From Micromonospora zingiberis (GTDB lineage: Bacteria > Actinomycetota > Actinomycetes > Mycobacteriales > Micromonosporaceae), in the NCBI RefSeq assembly GCF_004331455.1, contig NZ_SJJR01000013.1, forward strand, positions 1 to 64,000: a stretch of 64,000 nt of DNA, read 5' to 3'. The notes below the pieces were generated by a model. It was not told the origin of the DNA. It saw nothing but the letters and a program-made list of their open reading frames with translations, and searched no databases. Both the position numbers and the translations under genes were made by a program. Positions 1 to 8,168 of the stretch are shown here, piece by piece; the stretch's first letter is position 1, and each line of letters opens with the position of its first letter.

Positions 1-84
1 CTTGACCGCCGCGACCGCCCGACGACGCAGATCCTCTTGTGCCTGCGGGGAAAGCCGCCGTGCATCCCGTACCGTAACACCCAT
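1..84 (-). CDS. IS630-family transposase, N-terminal fragment (runs off the left edge)
   Basis: Only the first 28 codons are visible. The gene starts at ATG 84-82 and continues beyond base 1. The peptide begins MGVTVRDARRLSPQAQEDLR, the opening I associate with actinobacterial IS630 transposases, where it leads into the helix-turn-helix that binds the element ends. The DDE catalytic domain is outside the window, so intactness cannot be judged. The family is recalled from sequence and was not searched. Confidence 0.6.
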   Translation of the reverse strand, partial: MGVTVRDARRLSPQAQEDLRRRAVAAVK

Positions 85-129
85 ACAAGGACAACGATCA
101 CAACCTGTTTGAATTACGGCTCAATAATA
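1..129 (-). mobile_element. End of an IS630-like insertion sequence (partial)
   Basis: The left edge carries the 5' end of an IS630-type transposase gene plus about 45 bases of AT-richer upstream DNA. IS630 elements insert at TA, and TA dinucleotides occur at 125-126 and 128-129, immediately before sequence that matches the interspersed repeat seen intact near 33.3 kb and 50.85 kb. The element boundary is therefore probably within 120-129. The other end lies outside the window, so no terminal inverted repeat can be verified. The boundary is inferred. Confidence 0.5.
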
Positions 130-176
130 GGGGGCCCTTCCTATACCGGAGGCGTTAAGAAGGTGCCCTTCCTTCA
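128..176. repeat. Interspersed GTTAA/AAGGGCCCTT repeat, copy 1 (truncated by the IS end)
   Basis: The stretch holds gggggcccttcc, then ataccggag, then gcgttaagaaggtgcccttc. It aligns with copies at 33304-33356 and 50825-50882, but the first GTTAAC half-unit is replaced by the IS end. The repeat runs to the stop codon of the GNAT gene at 174-176, so in the gene's reading direction it starts at the stop codon, as in the other two copies. Confidence 0.75.
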
Positions 177-641
177 GAGGGTGTGGGCGAAGGAGAGGCA
201 GCCGGGCGCGTCGGCGTAGTAGCCGAAGTTGGGGATCGGCTCGTAGCCGGCCGCGGTGTACATGGCGACCGCCTCGGGCTGCCGGTCACCGCACTCCAGG
301 ATGATCCGCTTGCGGCCGTGTTCACGGGCCGAGCGTTCGATGGCGGCCAGCACGGTGCGGGCCACCCCGCGTCCGCGCGCCTGCGGTGCGGTGTACATCC
401 GCTTCAACTCGGCCGTGTCGCCCGCGCTGCCGTGGCTGCGCCAGCCACCGCAGCCGACCGGCTGCCCGTCGAGGTGGGCGACCAGGAAGGCGCCGTGCGG
501 CGGCGTGAACTCGCTGGCAGCTACCGGTGTCTCGTCGCCGTTGCCGCCGTACCGGGCGCCCAGGTCGGCCAGCGCGGCGGTGATCAACCGCTGCGCCACC
601 GGCGAGTCGAACGGCACCAGGTGGATCTCGATTCCCTGCAC
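174..641 (-). CDS. GNAT family N-acetyltransferase
   Basis: A 155-residue single-domain GNAT protein, presumed to transfer an acetyl group from acetyl-CoA to an unknown small molecule or protein amine in the cytoplasm. The acetyl-CoA loop QARGRGVA is at residues 87-94, and the C-terminal AMYTAAGY motif typical of the fold is near 127-134. Length is normal for the family. The start is GTG at 641; there is no better ATG upstream. The gene lies beside thiL on the same strand but with a 52-base gap. Its stop codon sits inside the end of an interspersed repeat. The substrate cannot be deduced. Confidence 0.85.
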   Translation of the reverse strand: MQGIEIHLVPFDSPVAQRLITAALADLGARYGGNGDETPVAASEFTPPHGAFLVAHLDGQPVGCGGWRSHGSAGDTAELKRMYTAPQARGRGVARTVLAAIERSAREHGRKRIILECGDRQPEAVAMYTAAGYEPIPNFGYYADAPGCLSFAHTL

Positions 642-693
642 AGGTAAAGGGTACGACCGGGTCGACCCCTTACCGTGAGCGACCCGGTACGAC

Positions 694-1632
694 TCAGCGG
701 AAGTGGTCCCAACCGGCCGGGCCGTCGAACGGCTGGCCGTCCACCGTCACCCCGTGCCCCTCGGCGACCCGGCCGATCGTCCGCCAGCCGTCGGGCAGCA
801 CCGTCGCCGGTGCGAAGGTCGCGGCCAGCGCGTGGTCGTCGCCACCGGCCAGCAGCCAGGCGTACGGGTCCACGCCGAGCGCCTGGGCCGCGTCGCGCAT
901 CTGCGGCGGCACCTCGAAGGCGTCCCGGCTGATGTCGACGGCCACCCCGCTGGCCTTCGCCACGTGTCCGAGGTCGGCGAGCAGCCCGTCCGAGACGTCG
1001 ATCATGGCGGTGGCGCCGAGCCGGGCGGCCAGCGGGCCGGCCGGGTAGGGCACCTCCGGCCGCCGGTACGCCTCGACCAGCAGCCGGGGAGTGCGGAATC
1101 CCCGGGAGAGCACGGTGAATCCGGCCGCCGCGTAGCCGGTGCGACCGGCGAGGGCCACCAGGTCACCCGGTCGGGCGCCGGCTCGGGTGACCGGCGCCCG
1201 GCCAGCCAGGTCACCCAGGGCGGTGACCGCGATGGTCAGGGTGGGGCTGGCCGACATGTCCCCACCGACCACGCTGGCCCCGACGCCGGCCGACTCGGCG
1301 CCGAGCCCGTCGGCCAACTGCTCGACCCAGCCGGTCTCGACGTCGGCCGGCACGCAGAGCGCCACCAGCAGGGCGGTCGGGTCGGCGCCCATCGCCACCA
1401 CGTCGGCGAGGTTGGCCGCCGCCGCCCGGCGGCCGATGTCGTACGCCCCGGACCAGTCCCGGCGGAAGTGCCGCCCGTCCACCAGTACGTCGGTCGAGGC
1501 CACCACCCGGGCGTCCGGCGCGGCGACCACCGCCGCGTCGTCGCCGGGGCCGAGCAGCACCGTGGATCCGTACGACAGTCGGGCGGTCACCCGGTCGATC
1601 AGGCCGAACTCCCCCACACCCGCGACGCTCAC
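694..1632 (-). CDS. thiL: Thiamine-monophosphate kinase
   Basis: ThiL phosphorylates thiamine monophosphate to thiamine pyrophosphate with ATP, the last step of cofactor biosynthesis. The 312-residue protein has the PurM/AIR-synthase-like architecture: LLGPGDDAAVV with the Mg-binding Asp pair at residues 31-32, a GGDMSAS segment in the middle, and DVSDGLLADLGH in the second half. Start GTG 1632 gives the usual length. It is divergent from the Lrp-like gene at 1756, with 123 bases between them. Conserved position beside ddl and a DUF3515 gene, as in mycobacteria and streptomycetes, supports the call. Confidence 0.95.
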   Translation of the reverse strand: MSVAGVGEFGLIDRVTARLSYGSTVLLGPGDDAAVVAAPDARVVASTDVLVDGRHFRRDWSGAYDIGRRAAAANLADVVAMGADPTALLVALCVPADVETGWVEQLADGLGAESAGVGASVVGGDMSASPTLTIAVTALGDLAGRAPVTRAGARPGDLVALAGRTGYAAAGFTVLSRGFRTPRLLVEAYRRPEVPYPAGPLAARLGATAMIDVSDGLLADLGHVAKASGVAVDISRDAFEVPPQMRDAAQALGVDPYAWLLAGGDDHALAATFAPATVLPDGWRTIGRVAEGHGVTVDGQPFDGPAGWDHFR

Positions 1633-1755
1633 GCCCCCGCTCCGCTTCGTTCGCTCACTGCTTCTCCTTGACCACCGATAGGGATCACGCCTGGTCCGTA
1701 AGGTACTTTCTCCCTTCGGGCCGCCTGGCAGGCGGCGACGGAGGGAGGTCGAGTC

Positions 1756-1989
1756 GTGGTACAGGCGTACATCCTCATCCAGACAGAGGTCGGCCGGGCG
1801 CGTGACGTGGCCGGTCTCATCGCGGACCTCGCCGGTGTGGTCCGGGTCGACGCGGTGACCGGGCCCTACGACGTGGTCGTGCTCACCGAGGCGAACACCG
1901 TAGACGAGCTTGGCAAACTCATCGTCAGCAACGTGCAGATGGTGCCCGGCATCACCCGTACCCTGACGTGTTCGGTGGTGCGGCTGTAG
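1756..1989 (+). CDS. Lrp/AsnC ligand-binding domain protein (stand-alone RAM domain)
   Basis: A 77-residue protein made only of the Lrp/AsnC C-terminal effector (RAM) domain, with no helix-turn-helix. It reads AYILIQTEVGRARDVA and later GPYDVVVLTEANTVDEL, matching the beta-alpha-beta repeats of this fold. Such proteins oligomerise and bind amino acids or similar ligands; the partner is unknown. The start is GTG at 1756 after a GGGAGG ribosome site near 1741. The stop is directly followed by the ATG of the DUF3515 gene, so the two are co-transcribed. Confidence 0.88.
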   Translation: MVQAYILIQTEVGRARDVAGLIADLAGVVRVDAVTGPYDVVVLTEANTVDELGKLIVSNVQMVPGITRTLTCSVVRL

Positions 1990-2613
1990 ATGGGCAAGAT
2001 CTCCGAGTCCGCTGCCGTCGAGACCGAGCGAGAGCAGGCCGCGCCGGCACCTGATCGGACCAACCGCAGCGCGGCGCTGGTCGCCACGGCGGTGGCCCTG
2101 CCGGTGGCCCTGCTGGCGGGCTTCCTGGCCTTCGTCCAGCTCGCCCCGGACAATTCGACCGCCGCGCCGGATTCCTCACCGACCTCGGTGCAGCCGCAGT
2201 CCACCGCGCCGGTCGAGATGGCCGCCCCGGCGCTGGCCCAGCGACCGGCGACCGTCTGCCGCGCCCTGCTGTCGCAGTTGCCCACCTCGATCCGCGACCT
2301 GTCGCAGCGGCCGGTGACCGCCGGGCCGGAACAGAACGCCGCGTACGGCGATCCGGCAGTGACGGTGGCCTGCGGCGGCGACGAGCCCGAGGTGCAGCCC
2401 ACCGCCCACCTCACCCTGGTCAATTCGGTCTGCTGGTACGCCGAGGAGCGGGCCGACGTCACGGAGTTGACCACGGTCGACCGGGAGACGGCGGTGACCC
2501 TCCGGGTGCCGCACTTCTACGGCGAGGCGTTGCAGTGGGCGTCCCCGATCTCCAGCACCATCGTGGCCTCGGTCCCCCGGGCCGAGACCGCTCCGTCCGG
2601 CTGCACCGCCTGA
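1990..2613 (+). CDS. DUF3515 family membrane-anchored protein
   Basis: A 207-residue protein with a short cytoplasmic N-terminus, one transmembrane segment at about residues 28-51, a Pro/Ser/Thr-rich linker, and an extracytoplasmic domain containing several cysteines (VCRALL, VACGG, SVCWY, SGC). I recognise it as the DUF3515 protein that neighbours thiL and ddl across actinobacteria; its function is unknown. It starts immediately after the Lrp-like gene stop. It converges with ddl, and the two share a GC-rich inverted repeat. Possible roles in the cell envelope are only suggested by location. Confidence 0.85.
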   Translation: MGKISESAAVETEREQAAPAPDRTNRSAALVATAVALPVALLAGFLAFVQLAPDNSTAAPDSSPTSVQPQSTAPVEMAAPALAQRPATVCRALLSQLPTSIRDLSQRPVTAGPEQNAAYGDPAVTVACGGDEPEVQPTAHLTLVNSVCWYAEERADVTELTTVDRETAVTLRVPHFYGEALQWASPISSTIVASVPRAETAPSGCTA

Positions 2614-2650
2614 CCCGGGCCGGTCGGGCCCACCGGCCGGGCCGGGTCAG
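2610..2650. terminator. Bidirectional terminator between the DUF3515 gene and ddl
   Basis: CTGACCCGG at 2610-2618 pairs with CCGGGTCAG at 2642-2650, with further GC-rich pairing inside. It covers the stop codons of both convergent genes. There is no T run, as is usual for GC-rich actinobacterial terminators. Confidence 0.65.
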
Positions 2651-3753
2651 TACTGCCCCGGGCCTCGGGTCAGGGCGGTACGGATGAGCCGGTCGACCAG
2701 CTTCGGGTAGTCCAGTCCGGCGGCCGCCCACATCTGGGGGAACATCGACGTCGGGGTGAAACCGGGCATCGTGTTGATCTCGTTGAGATAGACGTCCAGT
2801 TCCGGGGTGACGAAGAAGTCGGCCCGGGCCAGCCCGGCGCAGTCCAGCGCGGTGAAGGCCCGCACGGCGTAGTCGCGTACCTGCCGGGTGACCCGGTCGG
2901 GCAGGTCGGCCGGAATGTCGTACTCGCAGGCCGACTCCGCGTCGATGTACTTGGCCTCGAAGTCGTAGAACTCGTAGTCGCCGACCAGCCGCACCTCGGC
3001 GACCACGGACGCCTCGGGCACGCCACCGGCCTCGCCCTCCAGCACGCCGCACTCGACCTCCCGGCCGACGATGGCGCCCTCGACCAGCACCTTGCTGTCG
3101 ATCTCCCGGGCGGTGGCGATCGCCGCCTCCAGGTCCGCCCAGTCGTTGACCTTGCTGACGCCGAAGGAGGACCCGGCCCGCGAGGGCTTGACGAAGACCG
3201 GCAGGCCGAGCCGCTGCTTGTCCGCCTCGCTCAGCGTCATCCCGCTGCGCAGCACCGCGTACGGGCCGACCGGAATGCCCTCGGCGGCGCAGAGCTTCTT
3301 GGTGAACTCCTTGTCCATCGCGGCGGCGGAGGCGAACACCTTCGCCCCCACGTACGGGATGCCGGCCATCTCCAGCATCCCCTGGATGGTGCCGTCCTCG
3401 CCGTAGGCGCCGTGCAGCACCGGGAACACCACGTCCACATCGGCCAGTGCGCGGGGCCCCTCGGCCGGGTCGAGGACCAGCAGACCCTTGCCGGTCGGGT
3501 CGGCCCGCAACACGATGTCCATGCCGGACTCGGCGGTGATCTCCGGCAGCTGGCGCGAATTGATCGCCAGTTGGTCCGGGTCGCCGCTGGTGAGTACCCA
3601 CTGCCCGGCGCGGGTGATACCGACCGGCACCACCTCGAACTCGTCCGGGTCGAGGGCGCCGAGCACGCTGCCGGCGCTCACACAGGAGATGCCGTGTTCC
3701 GGGCTACGGCCGCCGAAGACGATCGCCACGCGGGTCTTGCCTGGGGTGGTCAC
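2647..3753 (-). CDS. ddl: D-alanine--D-alanine ligase
   Basis: An ATP-grasp ligase joining two D-alanines for peptidoglycan precursor synthesis in the cytoplasm. Visible motifs: N-terminal VAIVFGGRSPEHGISC, the ATP-site segment FVKPSRAGSSFGVSK, an omega loop containing AKY (the Lys-Tyr pair usual in D-Ala-D-Ala rather than D-Ala-D-Lac ligases), and the C-terminal EINTMPGFTPTSMFPQM with Mg ligands. I chose GTG 3753 (protein VTTPGKTRVAIVFGG, 368 residues) because GGAAAGG lies about 8 bases upstream. GTG 3762 and GTG 3777 are alternatives. It converges with the DUF3515 gene. Confidence 0.93.
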   Translation of the reverse strand: MTTPGKTRVAIVFGGRSPEHGISCVSAGSVLGALDPDEFEVVPVGITRAGQWVLTSGDPDQLAINSRQLPEITAESGMDIVLRADPTGKGLLVLDPAEGPRALADVDVVFPVLHGAYGEDGTIQGMLEMAGIPYVGAKVFASAAAMDKEFTKKLCAAEGIPVGPYAVLRSGMTLSEADKQRLGLPVFVKPSRAGSSFGVSKVNDWADLEAAIATAREIDSKVLVEGAIVGREVECGVLEGEAGGVPEASVVAEVRLVGDYEFYDFEAKYIDAESACEYDIPADLPDRVTRQVRDYAVRAFTALDCAGLARADFFVTPELDVYLNEINTMPGFTPTSMFPQMWAAAGLDYPKLVDRLIRTALTRGPGQY

Positions 3754-3902
3754 TGCGGTCACCTTTCCGGGACGCACTGCTGGCGCTCTCCCAGATGACC
3801 TTACTGTGCGTGGCGGGAGCAGGTAGCCGATACCCTGCGAGAACGCGCCTCAGCCGCATTCGGTCAACAAGCCCTATACGGTGTGTAATCAGGCGTGCTG
3901 AG

Positions 3903-4139
3903 CTAGCCCGCCAGCTCCCGTTCCCCGAATGCGTGTCGGCGCCCGATCGCGATCACCTTGACCCGCTGCCGCCCGGCCCGCACCATGCCCAACGCCATGA
4001 AGGCGCCGGCGATCCGCTCGGCCGCCTCCCGGCTGCTCGCGCCCACCACCTGACGACGCCGTTCGGGCGCGATGCGTTCGTTGCGACCGCCACCCTCGCA
4101 CGGGCGGACGTCGGTCAGCACGACCAGGAAACGGGTCAT
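3903..4139 (-). CDS. Small hypothetical protein
   Basis: A 78-residue ORF, MTRFLVVLTDVRPCEGGGRN through EAAERIAGAFMALGMVRAGR. It looks like a small alpha/beta cytoplasmic protein, with a beta strand at the start and a helix in the middle. I do not recognise a family. Reading-frame GC bias fits coding, and the alternative frame of similar extent (3889-4152) looks like a shadow. It is divergent from the XRE regulator at 4430 across 290 bases and may be part of the same accessory insert. Confidence 0.5.
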   Translation of the reverse strand: MTRFLVVLTDVRPCEGGGRNERIAPERRRQVVGASSREAAERIAGAFMALGMVRAGRQRVKVIAIGRRHAFGERELAG

Positions 4140-4429
4140 CGCCGCGCGCCACCGGTCACCGGCCGGGCCCGCCGCGAGGTTTCCCGACAGTCTCTGCGCA
4201 CGTCGTTTCCCTTCCGGTGCCCGACAAATGGCGTGGCACGCGGCGGCCGGGTACGGGGGAATAACCCGACCGCCGCGCGCCCCATCCCCTCCGGTCGCTC
4301 ACCACCACCGTCGCCACGACAACCGGCGGTGAGGACGCGCTAACAGATTGACAGCTTCACGGGCATGAATGCAACTCTCACCGACGTTTTCTCATGTACA
4401 GAGTCCCAAATACGTGCGACCATCGATGC

Positions 4430-5275
4430 ATGGCTCCGAAGACCGCCCGCGCCCGACGGCTGGGCATCGCCCTGCGCCACCACCGTGAGGCCGCCGGCCT
4501 CACCCTCGAAGTCGCGGCCGACGAGATCAACAGCACCCGCAGCACGCTGTCCCGCTACGAGAACGCGCAGACGCTGGTCAATCCGGCCACCGTCCGCGCG
4601 CTGCTCACCCTCTACGGGGTCGGCACGGACGAGGTCGCGGCGGCCGTCGCACTGGCCAAGGACGCCCGCAAGCCCGGCTGGTGGGTGTCCTACTCGTACC
4701 TGCTCGACCGGCGCACCATCGACTTCATCGCCCTTGAGGCCGAGGCCACCGGCATCGCCAACTTCGAGCCGTCGGTGGTGCCGGGACTGTTGCAGACCGC
4801 CGACTACGTCCGGGGCGTGATGCGCGGTGGCCCGCACACCCTCAGCGACAACGACGTCGAGGAGCGCGTCCACCTGCGACTGGACCGGCAGCAACGGCTC
4901 ACCGGCGACGATCCACCGATCTTCGACGCGATCCTCGACGAGGCCGCGTTGCTGCGCCCGGTCGGCGACGAGTCGGCGATGCAGGGGCAGCTACGGCACC
5001 TGCTCAAGATGAGCGAACTGCCCAACATCACCGTCCAGTTGATCCCGTTGGTGGCCGGTTACCACCGGGGCACCCGGGGCTCACTGCACATTCTCGAGTT
5101 CGCCGACCCGGAGGACCCGATCATCGCCTCGGTGGAGACGGTCGCCGGGCAGATGGTCCTCGACCGGCCCGGCGACCTGCGTACCTGCACCAAGATCATG
5201 GAACACCTGCGGACCGTCGCGCTCAGCCCGGCGGCCAGCCGCGACGAACTCGTCAAGATCCTGAAGGGACGGTAG
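4430..5275 (+). CDS. XRE-family transcriptional regulator with DUF5753 domain
   Basis: A 281-residue regulator. The N-terminal helix-turn-helix covers about residues 8-65 (LGIALRHHREAAGLTLEV, then STLSRYENAQ), and the rest matches the DUF5753 effector domain (FEPSVVPGLLQTADYVRGVM, VQLIPLVAGYHRG, LRTVALSPAASRDEL). In actinomycetes such proteins are paired with a DUF397 protein, which follows here after 5 bases. I prefer ATG 4430 over the in-frame codon at 4394. A TTGACA hexamer occurs near 4348 in the 290-base divergent region, without a clear -10. Role: a Bld/Whi-like developmental or toxin-antitoxin-like switch in known cases; here unassigned. Confidence 0.9.
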   Translation: MAPKTARARRLGIALRHHREAAGLTLEVAADEINSTRSTLSRYENAQTLVNPATVRALLTLYGVGTDEVAAAVALAKDARKPGWWVSYSYLLDRRTIDFIALEAEATGIANFEPSVVPGLLQTADYVRGVMRGGPHTLSDNDVEERVHLRLDRQQRLTGDDPPIFDAILDEAALLRPVGDESAMQGQLRHLLKMSELPNITVQLIPLVAGYHRGTRGSLHILEFADPEDPIIASVETVAGQMVLDRPGDLRTCTKIMEHLRTVALSPAASRDELVKILKGR

Positions 5276-5280
5276 TTGAC

Positions 5281-5481
5281 ATGACACCGACGATCAACGG
5301 CACCCGGGCCGGGGCCGGATGGCGCAAGAGCAGCCACAGCGGCGACGAGGGTGCCTGCGTGGAGATGGCGGTCGTGCCCGGCACGGTGGCCGTACGCGAC
5401 TCCAAGGACCCGGACGGCCCGCTGCTGCTCTTCGCGCCGACCGCCTGGACCGCCTTCGCCGCGGCACCCCCGACCCGCTGA
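5281..5481 (+). CDS. DUF397 domain protein, partner of the XRE regulator
   Basis: A 66-residue protein with the DUF397 signature: WRKSSHSGDEGACVEMA, VAVRDSKDPDGPLLLF and a C-terminal W..F motif. DUF397 proteins are small acidic partners of XRE/DUF5753 regulators and are thought to bind and modulate them. It starts five bases after the regulator stop, so it is in the same operon. Nothing is missing relative to the family length. A 13-bp hairpin downstream (5543-5579) probably ends the transcript. Confidence 0.92.
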   Translation: MTPTINGTRAGAGWRKSSHSGDEGACVEMAVVPGTVAVRDSKDPDGPLLLFAPTAWTAFAAAPPTR

Positions 5482-5542
5482 ACCACCCAGGTCCCCCACG
5501 CCCCTGGAGCCGCACCACCGCGAGGTAGCCCACCCAGAACCG

Positions 5543-5579
5543 CTGACCGGGCCGGTAAGGGCACCGCCGGCCCGGTCAG
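5543..5579 (+). terminator. Hairpin terminator after the XRE-DUF397 operon
   Basis: CTGACCGGGCCGG at 5543-5555 pairs perfectly with CCGGCCCGGTCAG at 5567-5579 across an 11-base loop. It lies 61 bases past the DUF397 stop, with no T run. Confidence 0.6.
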
Positions 5580-5661
5580 CCCTCGCTCGCCGGCGCCGAC
5601 CGGCTTTCCCCCCGGTGCTACCTTCACGGCCGACGTTGCCGCCCAGCAGCCGGGAGTCCGT

Positions 5662-6243
5662 GTGCAGAGAAGGTACGGCGTCCTGATCGCCGTCGTCGTG
5701 TCGACGGCCGGTCTCGCCCTCGTCGGCTCCCTCGCCGGCTACTACCTGGCCGCTCGGGACGGATCACCGTCCACTCAGGCGCGGACGGACCGCAGCCCGG
5801 AGACCGGGGCGGACACCAGTCCCGTCAGTGGCGGGGACGACGCCCAGCAGACCCCGTCGAGCACCGAGCGGCAGACCTACCGACTCGACCGGCAGATCTA
5901 CCAGCAGTCGTCGTTCAACCTCACGCTGACCAGCGCCGAGACCGCCGACGGCGCGGTACGGCTCACCTTCAGGTACCGCAACGACTCGCCGCTGCCGTGG
6001 CCGTTGGCCTGCCCGACCCGCGAGGACGACCTGGCCCTCTCCGCGCTGACCCTGGCCGACGGCCGCACCGTGCGCCCGACGGACACCTGGTGTGCCGCGG
6101 AACGGCCCGGCGAGACCGTCAGCGTCGCCCCGGGACAGTCGATCGACACGTGGGGCGTCTTCCCGGCGTCCCCGGCCCCCACCGAGCCCTTCTCGGTGAG
6201 CTGGTACGACTTCCCCGTCCTGGAGGATGTCCAGCTGCGCTGA
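5662..6243 (+). CDS. Membrane-anchored hypothetical protein
   Basis: 193 residues: a short basic N-terminus, one transmembrane or uncleaved signal segment (about residues 6-29, YGVLIAVVVSTAGLALVGS onward), a Ser/Thr/Asp-rich linker to about residue 75, then a beta-rich extracytoplasmic domain (NLTLTSAETADGAVRLTFRY, SVAPGQSIDTWGVFPAS). The layout resembles DUF4352-like immunoglobulin-fold domains, but I do not recognise the family. The start is GTG 5662. It ends 13 bases before the convergent ROK gene. Two cysteines near the middle (ACPTR, WCAAE) could form a disulfide. Confidence 0.65.
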   Translation: MQRRYGVLIAVVVSTAGLALVGSLAGYYLAARDGSPSTQARTDRSPETGADTSPVSGGDDAQQTPSSTERQTYRLDRQIYQQSSFNLTLTSAETADGAVRLTFRYRNDSPLPWPLACPTREDDLALSALTLADGRTVRPTDTWCAAERPGETVSVAPGQSIDTWGVFPASPAPTEPFSVSWYDFPVLEDVQLR

Positions 6244-6256
6244 CCGCCGGCCGCCG

Positions 6257-7309
6257 TCAGTCGCCGACCAGCGGCGGCGGGGTCGGCAGCGCGCGTACCC
6301 GCTCCAGCGCGGCGAGCGCGACGCCCCGCGCGCCGGCCATGTCGCGGTCCGGGACCAGCGCGAAGGTGGCCAGGGCGGCCTGCTCCGCGCGGAGCGCGCT
6401 GTGCTCGCGTACCGCCGCCAGGAACCAGTCGCGGAACTCCGGGGCCGTCTCCACCACCCCACCGCCGATGAAGTACGCGTGCGGGTCGGTGAAGTTCGCC
6501 GCGATGGTGAACAGTGCGCCGAGCGCCCTCGCCTGCTGGGCGAAGATCTCCCGGGCCAGTTCGTCGCCCCGCTCGCCGTAGCCCCGCACCAGCTTCGCCG
6601 CCCGCGCCGATGGCTCACCGGCCAGCGGGTGCTCCGGAAACCGGGTGAGCCAGTACGGCAGCAGGTTGCGTTCGATCGCGGTCAGCGAGGCGACGCTCTC
6701 CACGTCACCGGCGAAGCCACAGGCGCAGGTCGGCACCGGCTGCCCCGGCGCCAGCACGTTCGCCAGCGGGATGTGTACGTGTCCCAGCTCGCCGGCCATG
6801 CCCGCCGCACCGGCGATCACCCGGCCGTTCTCGACCACGCCGCCACCCAGCCCGGTGCCGACGATCGCGGACACCGACGAGCGCCGCATCGCGTCGGCGC
6901 CGAAGTGGACGTGGTGGGCGTAGAGCGCGGCGGCGTTGCCGTCGTTGTGGTAGACCACCGGCAGCCCGAGCCGGTGTTCCAGGGCGCCCCGGATGTCGTG
7001 ACCGCGCCAGGCCGGTTGCGAGAAGTTCGTCGACCCCTTCGACGAGATCACCCCGGTGGCGCTGGCCGGCCCCGGGGTGTCCAGCCCGACCGCGCGGACC
7101 TGGTCACGGGGCACCCCGGTCAGGGCCAGCACGCCGTCGAAGGAGCGGGCCATCGCCTCGACGGCGGCCTGCGGCCCGGCGCGCACCTCGCTGGGGGTCT
7201 CCACGAGCTGATCGACCAGGAATCGTCCGTCGATCGTGAGCACGGTGGCGTTGTTGCTCGTACCGCCGTTGTCGATCCCCACGACCACCGGCACCGTTGT
7301 GCTACCCAC
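6257..7309 (-). CDS. ROK-family sugar kinase
   Basis: A 350-residue ROK protein without a DNA-binding domain, so a cytoplasmic sugar kinase of the glucokinase/fructokinase/N-acetylglucosamine kinase type. The phosphate loop GIDNGGTSNNATVL is near residue 10, and the catalytic Asp lies in VYHNDGNAAALYAHH. The zinc motif reads GELGHVHI then CACGFAGDVES, where the third Cys of the usual CxCGxxGCxE is Asp. The start is GTG 7309. The neighbours are not sugar genes, so the substrate is open. Confidence 0.88.
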   Translation of the reverse strand: MGSTTVPVVVGIDNGGTSNNATVLTIDGRFLVDQLVETPSEVRAGPQAAVEAMARSFDGVLALTGVPRDQVRAVGLDTPGPASATGVISSKGSTNFSQPAWRGHDIRGALEHRLGLPVVYHNDGNAAALYAHHVHFGADAMRRSSVSAIVGTGLGGGVVENGRVIAGAAGMAGELGHVHIPLANVLAPGQPVPTCACGFAGDVESVASLTAIERNLLPYWLTRFPEHPLAGEPSARAAKLVRGYGERGDELAREIFAQQARALGALFTIAANFTDPHAYFIGGGVVETAPEFRDWFLAAVREHSALRAEQAALATFALVPDRDMAGARGVALAALERVRALPTPPPLVGD

Positions 7310-7349
7310 CCGTCAACCGCCTCCCACCATCCCTGAACTTGACGTGAGG

Positions 7350-8168
7350 CTAGTTCTCGTTCCCCCGGCCCGCCATGCCGACCGGCCGCTGGGCGGTCAT
7401 CGCCGTGGCCCCCAGGGACCCGTCGCGGACCGTCGTCGGCACCAGCCCGGCCTCCGTCAACGCCGCGCCAAGCAGGTCGACCTGCGTCTCGCCGACCTCC
7501 ACCACCAGGTGTCCGCCCGGGGCGAGCCAGCTCGTCGCGTCCACGGCGAGCCGGCGCAACACCGCCAACCCGTCCGGCCCACCGTCGAGCGCCACCGGCG
7601 CCTCGTACCGGCGCGACTCGGGCGGCAGCAGGCCCAACGCCGCCGTCGGCACGTACGGCGCGTTCGCCACCACCAGGTCCAGACCGCCGCGCCAGGCCGC
7701 CGGCAGCGCGTCGAACAGGTCACCGGCGAAGACCGGCACACCCAGCGCGGCGAGGTTGCCGCGGGCACAGGCCACCGCGGTCGGGTCCAGGTCCACCGCG
7801 GCCAGCAGCCGCGGCGCGCGGAGTCGACGCGCCAGGGCGCGGGTGAGCGCACCGGAGCCGCAACACAGCTCGACCACCGTCGCCGCCGGCCCGGTCACCG
7901 CCGCAGCCGCCGCCACCAGCAGAGCGGTCCGCGTCCGGGGCACGAACACCCCGGGTACGACGCTGATCCGCTCGCCGCAGAACTCCGCCCAGCCGAGCAG
8001 GTACTCCAGTGGCTCCCCGGCGACCCGCCGGTCTACCAGACCGGCCAGCGAATCCGGGCCATCGGCCGCCTCGACGAGCAGTCTGCCCTCGTCCTCGGCC
8101 CAGACACAGCCGGCCCGTCGCAACCGGTCGACCGTGGCGGCCCGAAGCGCCGGGGAGACGGCCACCAT
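7350..8168 (-). CDS. Putative protein-(glutamine-N5) methyltransferase, PrmC-related
   Basis: A class I SAM-dependent methyltransferase of 272 residues. Motif I is VELCCGSGAL, followed by AAVDLDPTAVACARGNLAALG. The substrate-binding tetrapeptide is NAPY (LDLVVANAPYVPTAAL) rather than the NPPY of PrmC/HemK. This matches the actinobacterial PrmC-related family whose substrate is unknown. The reading frame continues upstream of ATG 8168 but is there only a shadow of the overlapping gene. ATG 8168 overlaps the TGA of the PLP enzyme, so translation is coupled. Confidence 0.85.
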   Translation of the reverse strand: MVAVSPALRAATVDRLRRAGCVWAEDEGRLLVEAADGPDSLAGLVDRRVAGEPLEYLLGWAEFCGERISVVPGVFVPRTRTALLVAAAAAVTGPAATVVELCCGSGALTRALARRLRAPRLLAAVDLDPTAVACARGNLAALGVPVFAGDLFDALPAAWRGGLDLVVANAPYVPTAALGLLPPESRRYEAPVALDGGPDGLAVLRRLAVDATSWLAPGGHLVVEVGETQVDLLGAALTEAGLVPTTVRDGSLGATAMTAQRPVGMAGRGNEN

